Shown here: one piece after another, positions 32,306 through 42,789 of the stretch
How positions within the stretch are numbered: position 1 is the first letter of the stretch
Layout: each line of letters opens with the position of its first letter
DNA from: an uncultured Bacteroidia bacterium
GTDB lineage: Bacteria > Bacteroidota > Bacteroidia > Bacteroidales > UBA932
DNA length: 54,185 nucleotides
Assembly (NCBI GenBank): GCA_902789435.1
Contig: CADAOA010000004.1
Span: 1-54,185, forward strand
Direction of reading: 5' to 3'
Program-made: the position numbers and the translations under genes
The notes under the pieces: model-generated
What the model saw: only the letters and a program-made list of their open reading frames with translations
The model's database searches: none
What the model was told of the DNA's origin: nothing

Positions 32306-35300
32306 ATGCAAAACAAAGGGCTTTTTAGAGTATTGGCAATCCTGATATTGTTGGCCTGTCTGTACCAGCTGTCGTTCACCTGGGCTACAAGACATCAGGA
32401 GAAGAAGGCGGAAGAATACGCAGCCAAAGCCATTGAGACAGAGAAAGCCAAGCCGGAATTCGCAATGGTCTCCGATGATGACCAGGCTTACTACTTGGAC
32501 TCTGTAAATAAAGTAAAGAACAGATATTACCTGGATTCCATAGCAGACCAGAAAGTATTCTTGAACAACACCTACAAGGAGGTCAAGGAGAAGGAGATCA
32601 AGCTGGGACTTGACCTGAAGGGCGGTATGAACGTCATGATGCAGGTGCAGTTGAAGGATCTGGTAAAGGCGCTGAGCAACAACAACCAGTCTGAGGAATT
32701 TGTTAAGGCCCTTGAGAAGGCCACCAAGGATGAGGTTGAGAAACGCCAGGATTTCATAACCCTGTTTGCACAGGCTTGGAAAGAGCTTGGCGGCGGAAAG
32801 AAACTGTCCTCCATCTTCTCCACCTATGAGATGAGAGATAAGATCAAGACAGAAAGCACAGACGATCAGGTTATTGACGTTATCCGTCAGGAAGCCGAGA
32901 GTGCAATTTCCAACTCCTTCCAGGTGCTCCGCAGCCGTATCGACCGTTTCGGAGTAACCGCTCCTAACATCCAGAGACTGGGAAGTTCCGGAAGAATTCT
33001 GGTAGAGCTTCCTGGCGTTAAGGAGCCGGAGCGTGTAAGAAAGCTCCTCCAGGGAACAGCATCCCTTGAGTTCTGGCCTACTTACGAACTTTCCGAGGTT
33101 AGCAGCTCCATCAACGAGGCTGACGCCATCCTGAGAGACCTTCTCGCCGAGGAGGCTCAGAATGAGGTGGCTGACACCACAGCTTCAGAAAAGGCTGAGG
33201 GTGGACTGGCAGAGGCTGTAAAGAAGGAAATCGGTTCTGCTGATTCCCTCGCAAACGAGGCCGCTTTGGCAAAGAGCCATCCGCTTCTTGCCATTCTTCG
33301 TCCAAGCCCTTATCAGAGAGGTGCTTGTCTGGGAGTTGTACACTACAAGGATACCGCAATGGTTAACAAATATCTGAGCATGCCTCAGGTAAAGGCCGTC
33401 CTTCCGGCTGACCTGGTTCCTATGTGGAGCGTAAAACCAACGGACAATGCAGAGACTTACTTTGAACTCGTTGCCATCAAGAACTCCCAGAGAGACGGAA
33501 AGGCTCCTCTGGACGGAAGCTGCATCACCGATGCAAGCATCTCCTACAGGGAGCAGGGCGGTTATCCTTCCGTAAGCATGGCAATGAACCCGGATGGTGC
33601 AAGAACCTGGGCAAGAATTACCGCAGACAACGTCGGCAGAAGCGTAGCCGTTGTCCTGGACGGAATGGTTTATTCCTATCCTAACGTAAACGAGCCAATT
33701 GAAGGAGGTAGAAGTGAAATCTCCGGAAAATTCTCTTTCGAAGAGGCCACAGACCTTTCCAACGTGCTCAAGTCCGGTAAGCTTCCGGCACCTGCAACAA
33801 TTCTTCAGGAGCAGGTAGTTGGACCTTCCCTCGGTAAGGAATCCATCAACGCCGGTATGTTCTCGTTCCTGATCGCGTTCATTCTTGTACTGCTGTACAT
33901 GCTGTTCTTCTACAGAGGAGCCGGTGTTGCAGCCTGCATCGCACTGATCTGCAACGTGATCTTCCTGATTGGAGCACTTATCTCCATCGGAGCGGTTCTG
34001 ACACTTCCTGGTATAGCCGGTTTGATTCTGACCTTGGGTATGGCGGTGGACTCCAACGTCATCATCTATGAGAGAATCAAGGAGGAACTCCGCAGCGGAA
34101 AGCAGCTTCGCCTTGCTATCAAGGATGGTTACAGCAACGCTTACTCCGCAATCCTCGACGGTAATATCACGACCATCATCGTAGGTATCGTTCTGGCTGT
34201 ATTCGGAACAGGTCCTATCCAGGGATTCGCAACAACCCTGATCATAGGTATCATTACCTCCCTGATAACCTCCATCTTCATTACCAGACTGTACTTCGAG
34301 GGTCGCCTTGCAAAGAACAAGAAGATCTCCTTTGAGGGTAAGCTCACACGCAACTTCCTCACCAACACACATTTCGATTTCATCGGAATGAGGAAGTTCA
34401 CCTATGTTCTTGCAGCTGCTGTGATTGCAATCTGCCTGTTCTTCATCTTCGGAAGAGGATTCTCATACGGAGTTGACTTTACAGGAGGCCGCACCTACGT
34501 TCTCAGATTCGACAAGATGGTTTCTGCCGAGCAGGTTAGAAAAGCCGTCGAGGCCGAATTCGGAGAGAGCGTCGAGGTTAAGCAGTTTGGTTCAGGAAGC
34601 CAGATGAAGGTTACCACCAAGTACAAGATCAACGACAATTCACAGGAAGTAGACCAGGAGGTTGAGTCAAAGATCTACAACGCCCTCAACGGAAGCGAGT
34701 TCTTTGACAAGCACCTCAGCCAGGAGCAGTTCACGACAACGGTGGACAATCCTAACGGAATCGTAAGTTCCGACAAGGTTGGTCCTACCATCGCGAACGA
34801 TATGAAACGTAAGGGTACTTACGCCGTTATCATCGCGCTGGTGGCTATCTTCCTCTACATTGCCGCAAGATTCTCTAACTGGTCTTGGGGAGCCGGCGGT
34901 GTTGCCGCCCTTGCTCACGACTCCATCATCGTGATCGGTTTCTACTCAATCTTTAGCGGAGTGCTGCCGTTCACCCTGGACGTTGACCAGACATTTATTG
35001 CAGCAGTGCTGACAATCATCGGTTACTCTATCAACGATACCGTGGTTATCTTCGACCGTATCCGTGAGTACAAGAAACTCTATCCTAAGAGAACTCTCAA
35101 GGATAATGTCAACGGTGCGGTTAACAGCACTCTTGCAAGAACCTTTAACACCTCAGGTACAACCCTGGTTGTATTGCTGGCAATCGCAATCTTCGGCGGA
35201 GATACAATCCGTGGATTTGCAGTAGCCCTGGCAATCGGTGTTATCGTAGGTACATTCTCATCCGTATTCATTGCAACTCCTGTTATGTACGACCTTAACG

Positions 35301-35332
35301 CCAAGAAACAGGATAAGCTTGCAAAGAAGTAA
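32306..35332 (+). CDS. secDF: Protein translocase subunit SecDF (fused)
   Basis: SecDF uses the proton gradient to pull proteins through SecYEG on the outer face of the inner membrane. SecD and SecF are fused in one 1008-residue chain, as usual in Bacteroidota. The SecD half has an N-terminal membrane helix, the P1 domain with LGLDLKGGMNVMMQV, and LPGVKEPERVRKLLQGTASLEF. Its membrane bundle ends in LTLGMAVDSNVIIYERIKEE. The SecF half begins near residue 690 (FDFIGMRKFTYVLA), with YGVDFTGGRTYVLRF and TIIGYSINDTVVIFDRIRE. An extended, low-complexity charged segment in P1 (about residues 270-320) is typical of the group. A terminator follows directly. Confidence 0.97.
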   Translation: MQNKGLFRVLAILILLACLYQLSFTWATRHQEKKAEEYAAKAIETEKAKPEFAMVSDDDQAYYLDSVNKVKNRYYLDSIADQKVFLNNTYKEVKEKEIKLGLDLKGGMNVMMQVQLKDLVKALSNNNQSEEFVKALEKATKDEVEKRQDFITLFAQAWKELGGGKKLSSIFSTYEMRDKIKTESTDDQVIDVIRQEAESAISNSFQVLRSRIDRFGVTAPNIQRLGSSGRILVELPGVKEPERVRKLLQGTASLEFWPTYELSEVSSSINEADAILRDLLAEEAQNEVADTTASEKAEGGLAEAVKKEIGSADSLANEAALAKSHPLLAILRPSPYQRGACLGVVHYKDTAMVNKYLSMPQVKAVLPADLVPMWSVKPTDNAETYFELVAIKNSQRDGKAPLDGSCITDASISYREQGGYPSVSMAMNPDGARTWARITADNVGRSVAVVLDGMVYSYPNVNEPIEGGRSEISGKFSFEEATDLSNVLKSGKLPAPATILQEQVVGPSLGKESINAGMFSFLIAFILVLLYMLFFYRGAGVAACIALICNVIFLIGALISIGAVLTLPGIAGLILTLGMAVDSNVIIYERIKEELRSGKQLRLAIKDGYSNAYSAILDGNITTIIVGIVLAVFGTGPIQGFATTLIIGIITSLITSIFITRLYFEGRLAKNKKISFEGKLTRNFLTNTHFDFIGMRKFTYVLAAAVIAICLFFIFGRGFSYGVDFTGGRTYVLRFDKMVSAEQVRKAVEAEFGESVEVKQFGSGSQMKVTTKYKINDNSQEVDQEVESKIYNALNGSEFFDKHLSQEQFTTTVDNPNGIVSSDKVGPTIANDMKRKGTYAVIIALVAIFLYIAARFSNWSWGAGGVAALAHDSIIVIGFYSIFSGVLPFTLDVDQTFIAAVLTIIGYSINDTVVIFDRIREYKKLYPKRTLKDNVNGAVNSTLARTFNTSGTTLVVLLAIAIFGGDTIRGFAVALAIGVIVGTFSSVFIATPVMYDLNAKKQDKLAKK

Positions 35333-35358
35333 GAATCAACGAGTTGAGAATTATTTTC

Positions 35359-35387
35359 AGAAAAGGGGAAGATTCTTCCCCTTTTCT
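35359..35387 (+). terminator. Terminator after secDF
   Basis: AGAAAAGGGGAA (35359-35370) pairs perfectly with TTCCCCTTTTCT (35376-35387), loop GATTC, followed by a T-run. Confidence 0.9.
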
Positions 35388-35399
35388 TTTTTTAATTCT

Positions 35400-35407
35400 T
35401 AAATTTG
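35400..35407 (+). promoter_or_regulatory. -7 element of rnr
   Basis: TAAATTTG directly after the secDF terminator and 31 bases before the rnr ATG; -33 region is only T-rich. Confidence 0.45.
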
Positions 35408-35438
35408 TGGTTGCACATATAAAAACCAACACAAGGAA

Positions 35439-37655
35439 ATGAGCAAGAGAAACAGAAAAGGCAATGCTGTATCTTCCAGAAAGAAATCAGCGGTTTACGG
35501 GATGAAGAAGTCCCGCCGCCGCTCCGGAATGACAATGGGAAGGGATGCAGAGAGAAGGGCAGCGGGCCTGCATCCGCACGGAAAGCGGGCAATAGAAGAA
35601 ATAGAAGGAATTCTTGAAATAGCTTCCGGAGGATACGGTTTCGTACGTATGGCTCCGAAGGAGGACGCGCGACCGGGCGCAAAGAGAGACCAGAGAGAGG
35701 ATGTATTCATTCCAATAGGGAAGATGAGGGGCGCCCTGAACAACGACAAGGTGAGGGTTGCCATCCTCAAGAAAAACGAAGAGAAAGGAAATGAGGGTGA
35801 GGTTATTTGTGTTGTCGAGCGTTCTACACGACCTTGGGTTGGGCTTTTGCAGATTACCGGGAAGCACGCTTGGGTGATTATCGAGAACAAGAGCATGCCT
35901 TATGACGTGGAGGTTCCTTACGACTCTGTCCAGAAGGAATGGCAGGGTATGAAGGTAGCCGTTCTGGTAAAGGAATTCCCGAGAGGATTCCAGACTCCGG
36001 TGGGGGAGATTGTGGACGTTCTCGGAAAGCCTGGGGATAACGATACGGAAATGCACGCCATTCTCTCAGAATACGGTCTTCCGTACAAGTTCCCGGCCGA
36101 GGTGGAGGCTGAGGCGGAAAAGATTCCAAAGAAAATCACAGCCAAGGATCTGGAGGGAAGGAAAGACTTGCGCAAGGAATGCATATTCACCATAGACCCG
36201 GCGGACGCCAAGGATTTCGACGATGCGGTTTCCTACAAGGTTCTGCCGAACGGTCATCTTGAAATAGGAATCCACATTGCGGATGTGTCGTATTACGTCA
36301 GGCCGCAGTCCGTCCTGGACAAGGAAGCCTATGCCAGAGCTACCTCCGTCTATCTGGTAGACAGGACCATACCTATGCTGCCGGAGGCCCTGTCAAACAA
36401 TCTCTGTTCTCTGAGGCCGGATGAGGACAAGCTTTGTTTCTCGGCGATTTTCGAGATGGATGCCGCGGGTAAGGTTTACAGCCAATGGTTCGGCAGAAGC
36501 GTTATTTGCTCTGCGTTCCGGTTTGCTTATGAGGAAGCCCAGCAGATCATAGACAACAGTGGGGATATGACATCTTATACTCCGGTGATGCCGGAAGGGA
36601 AGATTCCGTCCCAGGAAGTGATAACCGCTGTGCTGGAACTCCATAAACTGGCTTCCGTGCTCAGGAAGAAGAGATTCCAGGAAGGCTCAATCAGTTTCGA
36701 ACGGCCGGAGATGAAGGTCCTCGTGGATGAAACCGGAAAACCGGTAGACGTTGTGCAGAAAATCACCAAGTCCGCCAACTGGCTCATCGAGGAATATATG
36801 CTTCTTGCCAACAAGGCAGTTGCTACTTATGTTGCCACAGCCATCCGTAAGCAGGCTCCTACATTCGTTTACCGTATCCACGACGAGCCTAACATGGAGA
36901 AGGTGGCCGAACTCAAGACCTTTGTCAAGTATTTCGGATACAAGCTGGAGGCCGAAACTCCGGGCCAACTGGCCAAAAGCCTTAACAAACTCGTTGAGCA
37001 GGTTCACGGAAAACCGGAATGCGACACCATAGAACTGCTTGCTCTCCGTTGCATGGCAAGGGCGCAGTACTCTACAGACAACATAGGACACTATGGTCTG
37101 GGATTCAGGTACTACACACACTTTACCTCTCCTATCAGAAGATATCCGGACATGATGGTTCACCGCCTTCTTTCCCGCTATCTTGCTGGCGAAAAGAGCG
37201 CGGACAAGCAGGCCTTCGAGGAATACTGCCAGCACTCTTCGCAGAGGGAGCAGATAGCCACGGAGGCAGAACGTTCCAGCGTCAAGTACAAGATGGCCGA
37301 GTATATGAAAGACCGCATTGGGCAGGTATATGATGGCACCGTAAGCGGCGTTACCGAATGGGGAATATATGTCCAGGTAGAGCCTACCCATATCGAGGGA
37401 ATGGTTGCCCTTAGGGAACTTACGGACGACTATTACCAGTTTGACGAAAAGAATTTCTGCGTTTATGGAAAGTCTTCCGGAAGAAAGTTTATGCTCGGCG
37501 ACAAGGTTAAGGTCAAGGTAGAGCGTGCCTCCCTCGAGCAGAAGAACATAGATTTCTCCCTGGTGATTCCGGAGGAAGATAAAATGGAAAACTACGGAGT
37601 ATTCTCCGAAGAAGTTCCGGCTAAAAAGAAGAAAACAAAGAAGTCAAAGAAATAG
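35439..37655 (+). CDS. rnr: Ribonuclease R
   Basis: RNase R is a processive 3'-5' exoribonuclease that degrades structured RNA and takes part in mRNA and rRNA turnover. The 738 residues have a very basic N-terminus (MSKRNRKGNAVSSRKKSAVYG), then cold-shock-like domains with GYGFVRM. The RNB catalytic domain contains IDPADAKDFDDAV (252-264) with the metal-binding aspartates, and HFTSPIRRYPDMMVHRLL. The S1 domain (GTVSGVTEWGIYVQVEPTHIEGMV) is followed by a lysine-rich tail (KKKKTKKSKK). gpmI follows after three bases, so rnr-gpmI-dnaE probably form one transcript. Confidence 0.96.
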   Translation: MSKRNRKGNAVSSRKKSAVYGMKKSRRRSGMTMGRDAERRAAGLHPHGKRAIEEIEGILEIASGGYGFVRMAPKEDARPGAKRDQREDVFIPIGKMRGALNNDKVRVAILKKNEEKGNEGEVICVVERSTRPWVGLLQITGKHAWVIIENKSMPYDVEVPYDSVQKEWQGMKVAVLVKEFPRGFQTPVGEIVDVLGKPGDNDTEMHAILSEYGLPYKFPAEVEAEAEKIPKKITAKDLEGRKDLRKECIFTIDPADAKDFDDAVSYKVLPNGHLEIGIHIADVSYYVRPQSVLDKEAYARATSVYLVDRTIPMLPEALSNNLCSLRPDEDKLCFSAIFEMDAAGKVYSQWFGRSVICSAFRFAYEEAQQIIDNSGDMTSYTPVMPEGKIPSQEVITAVLELHKLASVLRKKRFQEGSISFERPEMKVLVDETGKPVDVVQKITKSANWLIEEYMLLANKAVATYVATAIRKQAPTFVYRIHDEPNMEKVAELKTFVKYFGYKLEAETPGQLAKSLNKLVEQVHGKPECDTIELLALRCMARAQYSTDNIGHYGLGFRYYTHFTSPIRRYPDMMVHRLLSRYLAGEKSADKQAFEEYCQHSSQREQIATEAERSSVKYKMAEYMKDRIGQVYDGTVSGVTEWGIYVQVEPTHIEGMVALRELTDDYYQFDEKNFCVYGKSSGRKFMLGDKVKVKVERASLEQKNIDFSLVIPEEDKMENYGVFSEEVPAKKKKTKKSKK

Positions 37656-37658
37656 AAT

Positions 37659-39176
37659 ATGGGAAAGAAAGTTTTGCTTATGATCCTCGATGGATGGGGA
37701 TTGGGAAGATGTGACAAGTCTAACGCTATATATACCCAGGGACAGCCGAATATTGACGCCTTGAGGGAAAAATACCCACACTCGCAGCTAATGGCCTGCG
37801 GAGAGGATGTGGGCCTTCCGGACGGCCAGATGGGAAACTCCGAAGTAGGGCACCTGAATATCGGCGCAGGAAGGGTTGTATATCAGGACCTGGTGAAGAT
37901 CAATAAAGTTTGCCGTGAGCACAAGATGCTGGAAAACAAGGAGATCAAAGCTGTGATGGAATATGCCAAAGAAGGCCACGCCCTGCATTTCCTGGGTCTG
38001 GTTTCAAGAGGCGGAGTCCACAGTTCGCTGGAGCATCTTTTCGGCTTTCTGGATACAGCAAAGGAGTGCGGCCTGGAGAAGGTTTATGTCCACTGCTTCA
38101 TGGACGGAAGAGACACCGACCCCAGAAGCGGAAAAGGTTTTGTCGCCGAGCTGGAAGAGCACATGAAGGAAAGCTGCGGCAAGGTGGCTTCCGTGTGCGG
38201 AAGATTCTATGCGATGGACCGCGACAAGAGATGGAACAGGATCAAGGAAGCCTACGACCTTCTGACCGAAGGCAAGGGAGCGGTTTTCACTTCCGCGCAG
38301 GAAGGTATCCAGGCATCTTATGACCAGGAAGTTACAGACGAGTTTATAAAGCCGATATGCATTGTGGAAAACGGCAAGCCTGTTGCCACCATCAAGGAAA
38401 ATGACGCTGTCATCTTCTTCAACTTCCGTAACGACCGCGCTCGTGAAATGACCTCTGTTTTAACTCAGAAAGACATGCCGGAAGAGGGAATGCACACCAT
38501 TCCGCTCTACTACTGCTGCCTCACTCCATACGACGACCAGTTCAAGGGCCTTCACATACTTTTTGACAAGGAAAATGTGCATAAGACTCTGGGAGAAGTT
38601 GTCGCCGAGGCCGGAAAGAGACAGCTGCGCATCGCTGAGACAGAAAAATACGCCCACGTTACTTTCTTCTTCAACGGCGGAAGGGAAGAGCCTTTTGAAA
38701 ACGAGGACAGGATTCTGGTTGCTTCCCCGAAGGTTGCGACCTACGACCTTCAGCCGGAAATGAGCGCTCCGGAAGTCGCCGAGAAACTCATTGAGGCAAT
38801 CCGCACCGGCAAGGAAGATATGATAATCCTCAACTTCGCCAACGGAGACATGGTGGGCCATACCGGAGTTTATCCTGCAATCTGCAAGGCTGTTGAGACC
38901 ATAGACAATCTGGTCGGAAAGGTTGTGAAAGAGGCGCGCAAGATGGATTATTCCGTACTCATTACCGCAGACCACGGCAATGCAGACTACGCCATAAACG
39001 AAGACGGCACTCCGAACACCGCCCACTCCCTGAACCCTGTCCAGTTTGTTGTCGTGGACAATGATGTAAAGACGGTGGAAGACGGAAGGCTCTGCGATAT
39101 AGCCCCGACCATCCTTCACTTTATGGGAATACCACAGCCAGAGGAAATGACCGGAAAAGTGTTGGTAAAAGAATAA
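37659..39176 (+). CDS. gpmI: 2,3-bisphosphoglycerate-independent phosphoglycerate mutase
   Basis: Glycolytic enzyme interconverting 3- and 2-phosphoglycerate through a phosphoserine intermediate at a two-metal site of the alkaline-phosphatase superfamily. The 505 residues start [13 protein letters not shown] with metal ligand Asp11. The nucleophile is Ser61 in [52 protein letters not shown] and [12 protein letters not shown] complete the substrate and metal sites. It begins three bases after rnr and is followed 21 bases later by dnaE. The grouping with RNA decay and replication genes has no evident functional logic. Confidence 0.97.
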   Translation: MGKKVLLMILDGWGLGRCDKSNAIYTQGQPNIDALREKYPHSQLMACGEDVGLPDGQMGNSEVGHLNIGAGRVVYQDLVKINKVCREHKMLENKEIKAVMEYAKEGHALHFLGLVSRGGVHSSLEHLFGFLDTAKECGLEKVYVHCFMDGRDTDPRSGKGFVAELEEHMKESCGKVASVCGRFYAMDRDKRWNRIKEAYDLLTEGKGAVFTSAQEGIQASYDQEVTDEFIKPICIVENGKPVATIKENDAVIFFNFRNDRAREMTSVLTQKDMPEEGMHTIPLYYCCLTPYDDQFKGLHILFDKENVHKTLGEVVAEAGKRQLRIAETEKYAHVTFFFNGGREEPFENEDRILVASPKVATYDLQPEMSAPEVAEKLIEAIRTGKEDMIILNFANGDMVGHTGVYPAICKAVETIDNLVGKVVKEARKMDYSVLITADHGNADYAINEDGTPNTAHSLNPVQFVVVDNDVKTVEDGRLCDIAPTILHFMGIPQPEEMTGKVLVKE

Positions 39177-39197
39177 CCTGAAAACTGAAAACGATCG

Positions 39198-42100
39198 ATG
39201 AGCACTCCTTTTGTTCACCTGCACCTTCACAGCCACTATTCCATTCTGGACGGAATGGGAAAGATAGAGGATTATATAGACCGGGCGATGGAGCTGGACA
39301 TGCCGGCGATGGCCCTTACGGACCACGGCGTGATGTATGGAGTCAAGGATTTCCTGGATGCCGTAAAGAAAGCCGAGAAGAAGACCGGCAAAACTCTCAA
39401 GCCCATAGTGGGATGTGAGGTGTATGTAGCTCCTGAAAGCCGTTTTGTCAAGAAAGCTTATACGGACAAGAGAAGTGCCTATCACCTTATTCTTCTTGCA
39501 AAGAACATTACCGGCTATCATAATCTGATGAGGCTGTCGTCCCTGGGATTTACGGAGGGTTTCTACAACCGTCCCAGGGTGGACCGGGAACTTCTCCAGA
39601 AGTATCACGAGGGGCTGATCTGCTGCAGCGCCTGCCTGGCCGGAGAGGTGCCGCAGGCAATCCTTAGGGGAAACCTGCAGGAGGCAATGGACGTAGCCCT
39701 GTGGTACAGGAATATCTTCGGCGAGGATTATTACTTTGAAATCCAGAACCATAACTGCAAGGTTCCGGGGCAGAGCAACATAGTGTTCGAGGAACAGCAG
39801 AAGGTGAATCCGGTTCTGTATTCAATGGCGGCGCAGCTTGGGATAAAGTGCGTTGCCACCAACGACTGCCACTTTGTAAAGAAGGAAGACGGCCCGGCCC
39901 ACGACCTTTTCATCTGCATAAATACGGCCAGCAAGCTCACCGATCCCGGAAGGCTCCACTATACCCAGGAAGAGTATATGAAAAGCGGAGACGAGATGGC
40001 CGAGATCAACTGGGGACATCCGGAGGTTATCTCCAACACTCTGGAGGTGGCAGACAAGGTGGAGAGGTATGAGATAGACATTCCGCACATTCTTCCGCAC
40101 TTTGACATTCCGGCAGAATTTGAAGATTCTAACGCCTATCTGCGCCACCTGGTTATGGAAGGAGCCGCAAAGCGTTACGGAAACATTCTTCCGAGCATTC
40201 AGGAAAGGATAGACTTTGAGCTGGACACCATCCGCGGAATGGGATTCCCGGACTACTTCCTCATCGTCCACGACTTTATCAACCACGCCAGGTCCAAGGG
40301 TATCTGGGTAGGGCCGGGAAGAGGTTCGGCTGCCGGCAGTGTCGTGGCTTACTGCCTGGGAATCACCAACATGGACCCGATTAAGTATGACCTCCTGTTT
40401 GAGCGTTTCCTTAATCCCGACAGAATATCGATGCCGGATATAGACATAGACTTCGAGGAGGAAAGAAGGGGTGAGGTGTACGAATATGTGGAGGAAAAAT
40501 ACGGTAAGGATCACGTGAGCCACGTGGTGACATTCGGAACGATGGCTACCAAACAGGCCATAAAGGATGTGGCCAGGATAGAGGACCTTCCTCTTCCGAT
40601 CTCAAACAAGCTTGCCGCAATGGTGCCGACCAGGGCATTCCAGGAAGGAGATAAGGACTACAAGCCGAACTTCGAGAACTGTCTGAAATTCGTGGAGGAT
40701 TTCCGCAAGGAATACGAATCTTCCTCCGACCCTAAGGTTAGGGAAACCCTCCATTTTGCCAGGGAGCTGGAAGGAACCATCCGCCAGACCGGAGTACATG
40801 CCTGTGCCGTGATCATAGGTCCGCATAATCTTATGGAGCATATACCGGTAGCCATGGCAAGGGGTGTGGAAGGATGGATTTCACAGTATGAAGGAACCAG
40901 GATAGAAGATGTGGGAATGCTCAAGATGGACTTCCTGGGGCTGAGGACCCTGTCCATCCTCAAGGAAACCTTGGCAAACATAAAGAAACACAGAGGAATA
41001 GATATCGACATAAATTCCGTGCCGCTGGATGACAAGGCTACATTCCGGCTGTTTGGAAGGGGAGATACCGTAGCCACTTTCCAGTTTGAAAGCCCGGGAA
41101 TGCAGAAATGGCTGAGGGAACTTCATCCTTCAAGGTTTGAGGATCTGATAGCGATGAACGCCCTATATCGTCCGGGGCCAATGCAGTATATCCCGAATTT
41201 CGTCGCCAGGAAAAACGGCAAGGAGCCAATCACCTACGAGCTCCCGGAAATGGAGGAGATCCTTTCAGACACATATGGAGTTACCGTTTATCAGGAGCAG
41301 GTGATGCTGCTTTCCCAGAAACTCTCCAAGTTTACCAAAGGTCAGGCCGATACCTTGAGAAAGGCGATGGGAAAGAAAGACCTGAAGAAAATGGAGGTCC
41401 TGGAGGAGAAATTCCTCACCAACGGAGTTGAGAACGGATTCTCGAAGGAGATTCTCCAGAAAATATGGAATGACTGGAAGGAATTTGCAAAGTACGCATT
41501 CAATAAATCACACTCTACGTGCTATGCTTGGATAGGCTATCTGACAGCCTATATGAAAGCCCACTATCCGTCAGAATTCATGGCCGCCAACCTTACCAAG
41601 AATTCCGCTGACACCAAGGAGATAACGGTCCTTATGGACGAATGCAAGAGAATGGGGCTGAATGTTTTGGGGCCGGATGTGAATGAGGGAGGCGTTAACG
41701 CTACCGTAACCGGAGACAACGAAATAAGATTCGGTCTTGCCGCCATCAAGGGCCTGGGCTCCCAGATCGCTGAGGATATTGTCTCACATGCTCCGTACAA
41801 GGATGTCTTTGATTTTGTGGAAAGGGCCTGCCCGAAGAGCATCAACCGCAAGACCATGGAGAATCTGGCTTATGCCGGGGCTTTTGATTCATCCTTCCCT
41901 GATATCCGCAGGGACCAGTACTTTATGGAAAACCGCAAAGGCGAGATTTTCCTTGATTCCCTGATGAGATATGTCCAGGACTATAACTCCATGGACAGCA
42001 GCATAGACTCTCTGTTCGGCGACCAGGATGAGGGATTCCAGCTTACAAAACCGGAGATTCCGCCGAGAGCGGGAGAGATGAACCTGATGGAATTCCTGAA

Positions 42101-42785
42101 AAAGGAAAGGGAGCTTGTGGGTATGTACATCTCATCCCATCCTCTGGACGTTTTTAAGTTTGAACTGGAAAATTTCTGCACTGCGACTCCTGGGGAAATA
42201 TCAGAAAGACTCAAGCTCGGTTCCGATTATCAGATAGATGAAAACCAGGATTATTTCATAGGAGGACTCGTTACCAACGTCAACGAGAGGGTGTCAAAGT
42301 CCGGAAGTCCTTTCTGCAGCTTTACCCTGGAAGATTTCTCGTCGAGTGTTAATATCACCCTTTTCGGCAAGGCTTACGAGAGCAACATGAATTACATCAA
42401 GGACGGGAATGCCGTTTTCATAAAGCTGAAAATCAGAAGGCGCGGCCCTCAGGATCCGTCTCCTTCGCCTAAGATCGAGTCCATCCGCCTGCTTGCCAAC
42501 GTGAAGGCAAGCGGACTGCAGTCTCTGGAAATCATCATTCCGGCCAATCTGATAGACAAGCAGTTCCGCACAGATCTCATAAAGCTTATCAAGGAGCATC
42601 ACACCAAGGCAAACACCGAAGGTGTGGGCAAGACTCCGGTCAAGATGAAAATCGTTGAGAAGGAAAAAGGATTCAGCCTGGACTATGACACAAAATTCCT
42701 TGTGGAAGTGGACAATGCCCTTCTCAAGGAATTTGACAAGATGGGTCTGAAATACAAAGGTAACGTTAACCTGTCCCTGTTCTAG
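39198..42785 (+). CDS. dnaE: DNA polymerase III alpha subunit
   Basis: Main replicative polymerase, family C. The 1195 residues contain all domains in order. The PHP domain opens with HLHLHSHYS (residues 7-15). The polymerase core has VGPGRGSAAGSVVAYCLGIT and the catalytic PDIDIDFEEERRGEVYEYV. The fingers carry GVHACAVIIGP and MNALYRPGPMQYIPNFV. The helix-hairpin-helix region (IRFGLAAIKGLGSQIAEDIV) leads to the OB-fold (FIGGLVTNVNERVSKSG). The C-terminal tail is short. The start codon lies 21 bases after gpmI. It converges with the thiL-like gene, with only four bases between stop codons and no visible terminator. Confidence 0.97.
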   Translation: MSTPFVHLHLHSHYSILDGMGKIEDYIDRAMELDMPAMALTDHGVMYGVKDFLDAVKKAEKKTGKTLKPIVGCEVYVAPESRFVKKAYTDKRSAYHLILLAKNITGYHNLMRLSSLGFTEGFYNRPRVDRELLQKYHEGLICCSACLAGEVPQAILRGNLQEAMDVALWYRNIFGEDYYFEIQNHNCKVPGQSNIVFEEQQKVNPVLYSMAAQLGIKCVATNDCHFVKKEDGPAHDLFICINTASKLTDPGRLHYTQEEYMKSGDEMAEINWGHPEVISNTLEVADKVERYEIDIPHILPHFDIPAEFEDSNAYLRHLVMEGAAKRYGNILPSIQERIDFELDTIRGMGFPDYFLIVHDFINHARSKGIWVGPGRGSAAGSVVAYCLGITNMDPIKYDLLFERFLNPDRISMPDIDIDFEEERRGEVYEYVEEKYGKDHVSHVVTFGTMATKQAIKDVARIEDLPLPISNKLAAMVPTRAFQEGDKDYKPNFENCLKFVEDFRKEYESSSDPKVRETLHFARELEGTIRQTGVHACAVIIGPHNLMEHIPVAMARGVEGWISQYEGTRIEDVGMLKMDFLGLRTLSILKETLANIKKHRGIDIDINSVPLDDKATFRLFGRGDTVATFQFESPGMQKWLRELHPSRFEDLIAMNALYRPGPMQYIPNFVARKNGKEPITYELPEMEEILSDTYGVTVYQEQVMLLSQKLSKFTKGQADTLRKAMGKKDLKKMEVLEEKFLTNGVENGFSKEILQKIWNDWKEFAKYAFNKSHSTCYAWIGYLTAYMKAHYPSEFMAANLTKNSADTKEITVLMDECKRMGLNVLGPDVNEGGVNATVTGDNEIRFGLAAIKGLGSQIAEDIVSHAPYKDVFDFVERACPKSINRKTMENLAYAGAFDSSFPDIRRDQYFMENRKGEIFLDSLMRYVQDYNSMDSSIDSLFGDQDEGFQLTKPEIPPRAGEMNLMEFLKKERELVGMYISSHPLDVFKFELENFCTATPGEISERLKLGSDYQIDENQDYFIGGLVTNVNERVSKSGSPFCSFTLEDFSSSVNITLFGKAYESNMNYIKDGNAVFIKLKIRRRGPQDPSPSPKIESIRLLANVKASGLQSLEIIIPANLIDKQFRTDLIKLIKEHHTKANTEGVGKTPVKMKIVEKEKGFSLDYDTKFLVEVDNALLKEFDKMGLKYKGNVNLSLF

Positions 42786-42789
42786 GGGG

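Noticed and set aside
33185-34372. Long antisense frame (395 codons) opposite secDF, and similar long frames opposite gpmI, mnmG and dnaE
   Set aside because: The sense genes are certain, the antisense products show no family features, and such frames are expected from the codon bias of these genes.
42786-42789. Terminator between convergent dnaE and the ThiL-like gene
   Set aside because: Only four bases separate the stop codons and no hairpin with a T-run is visible.
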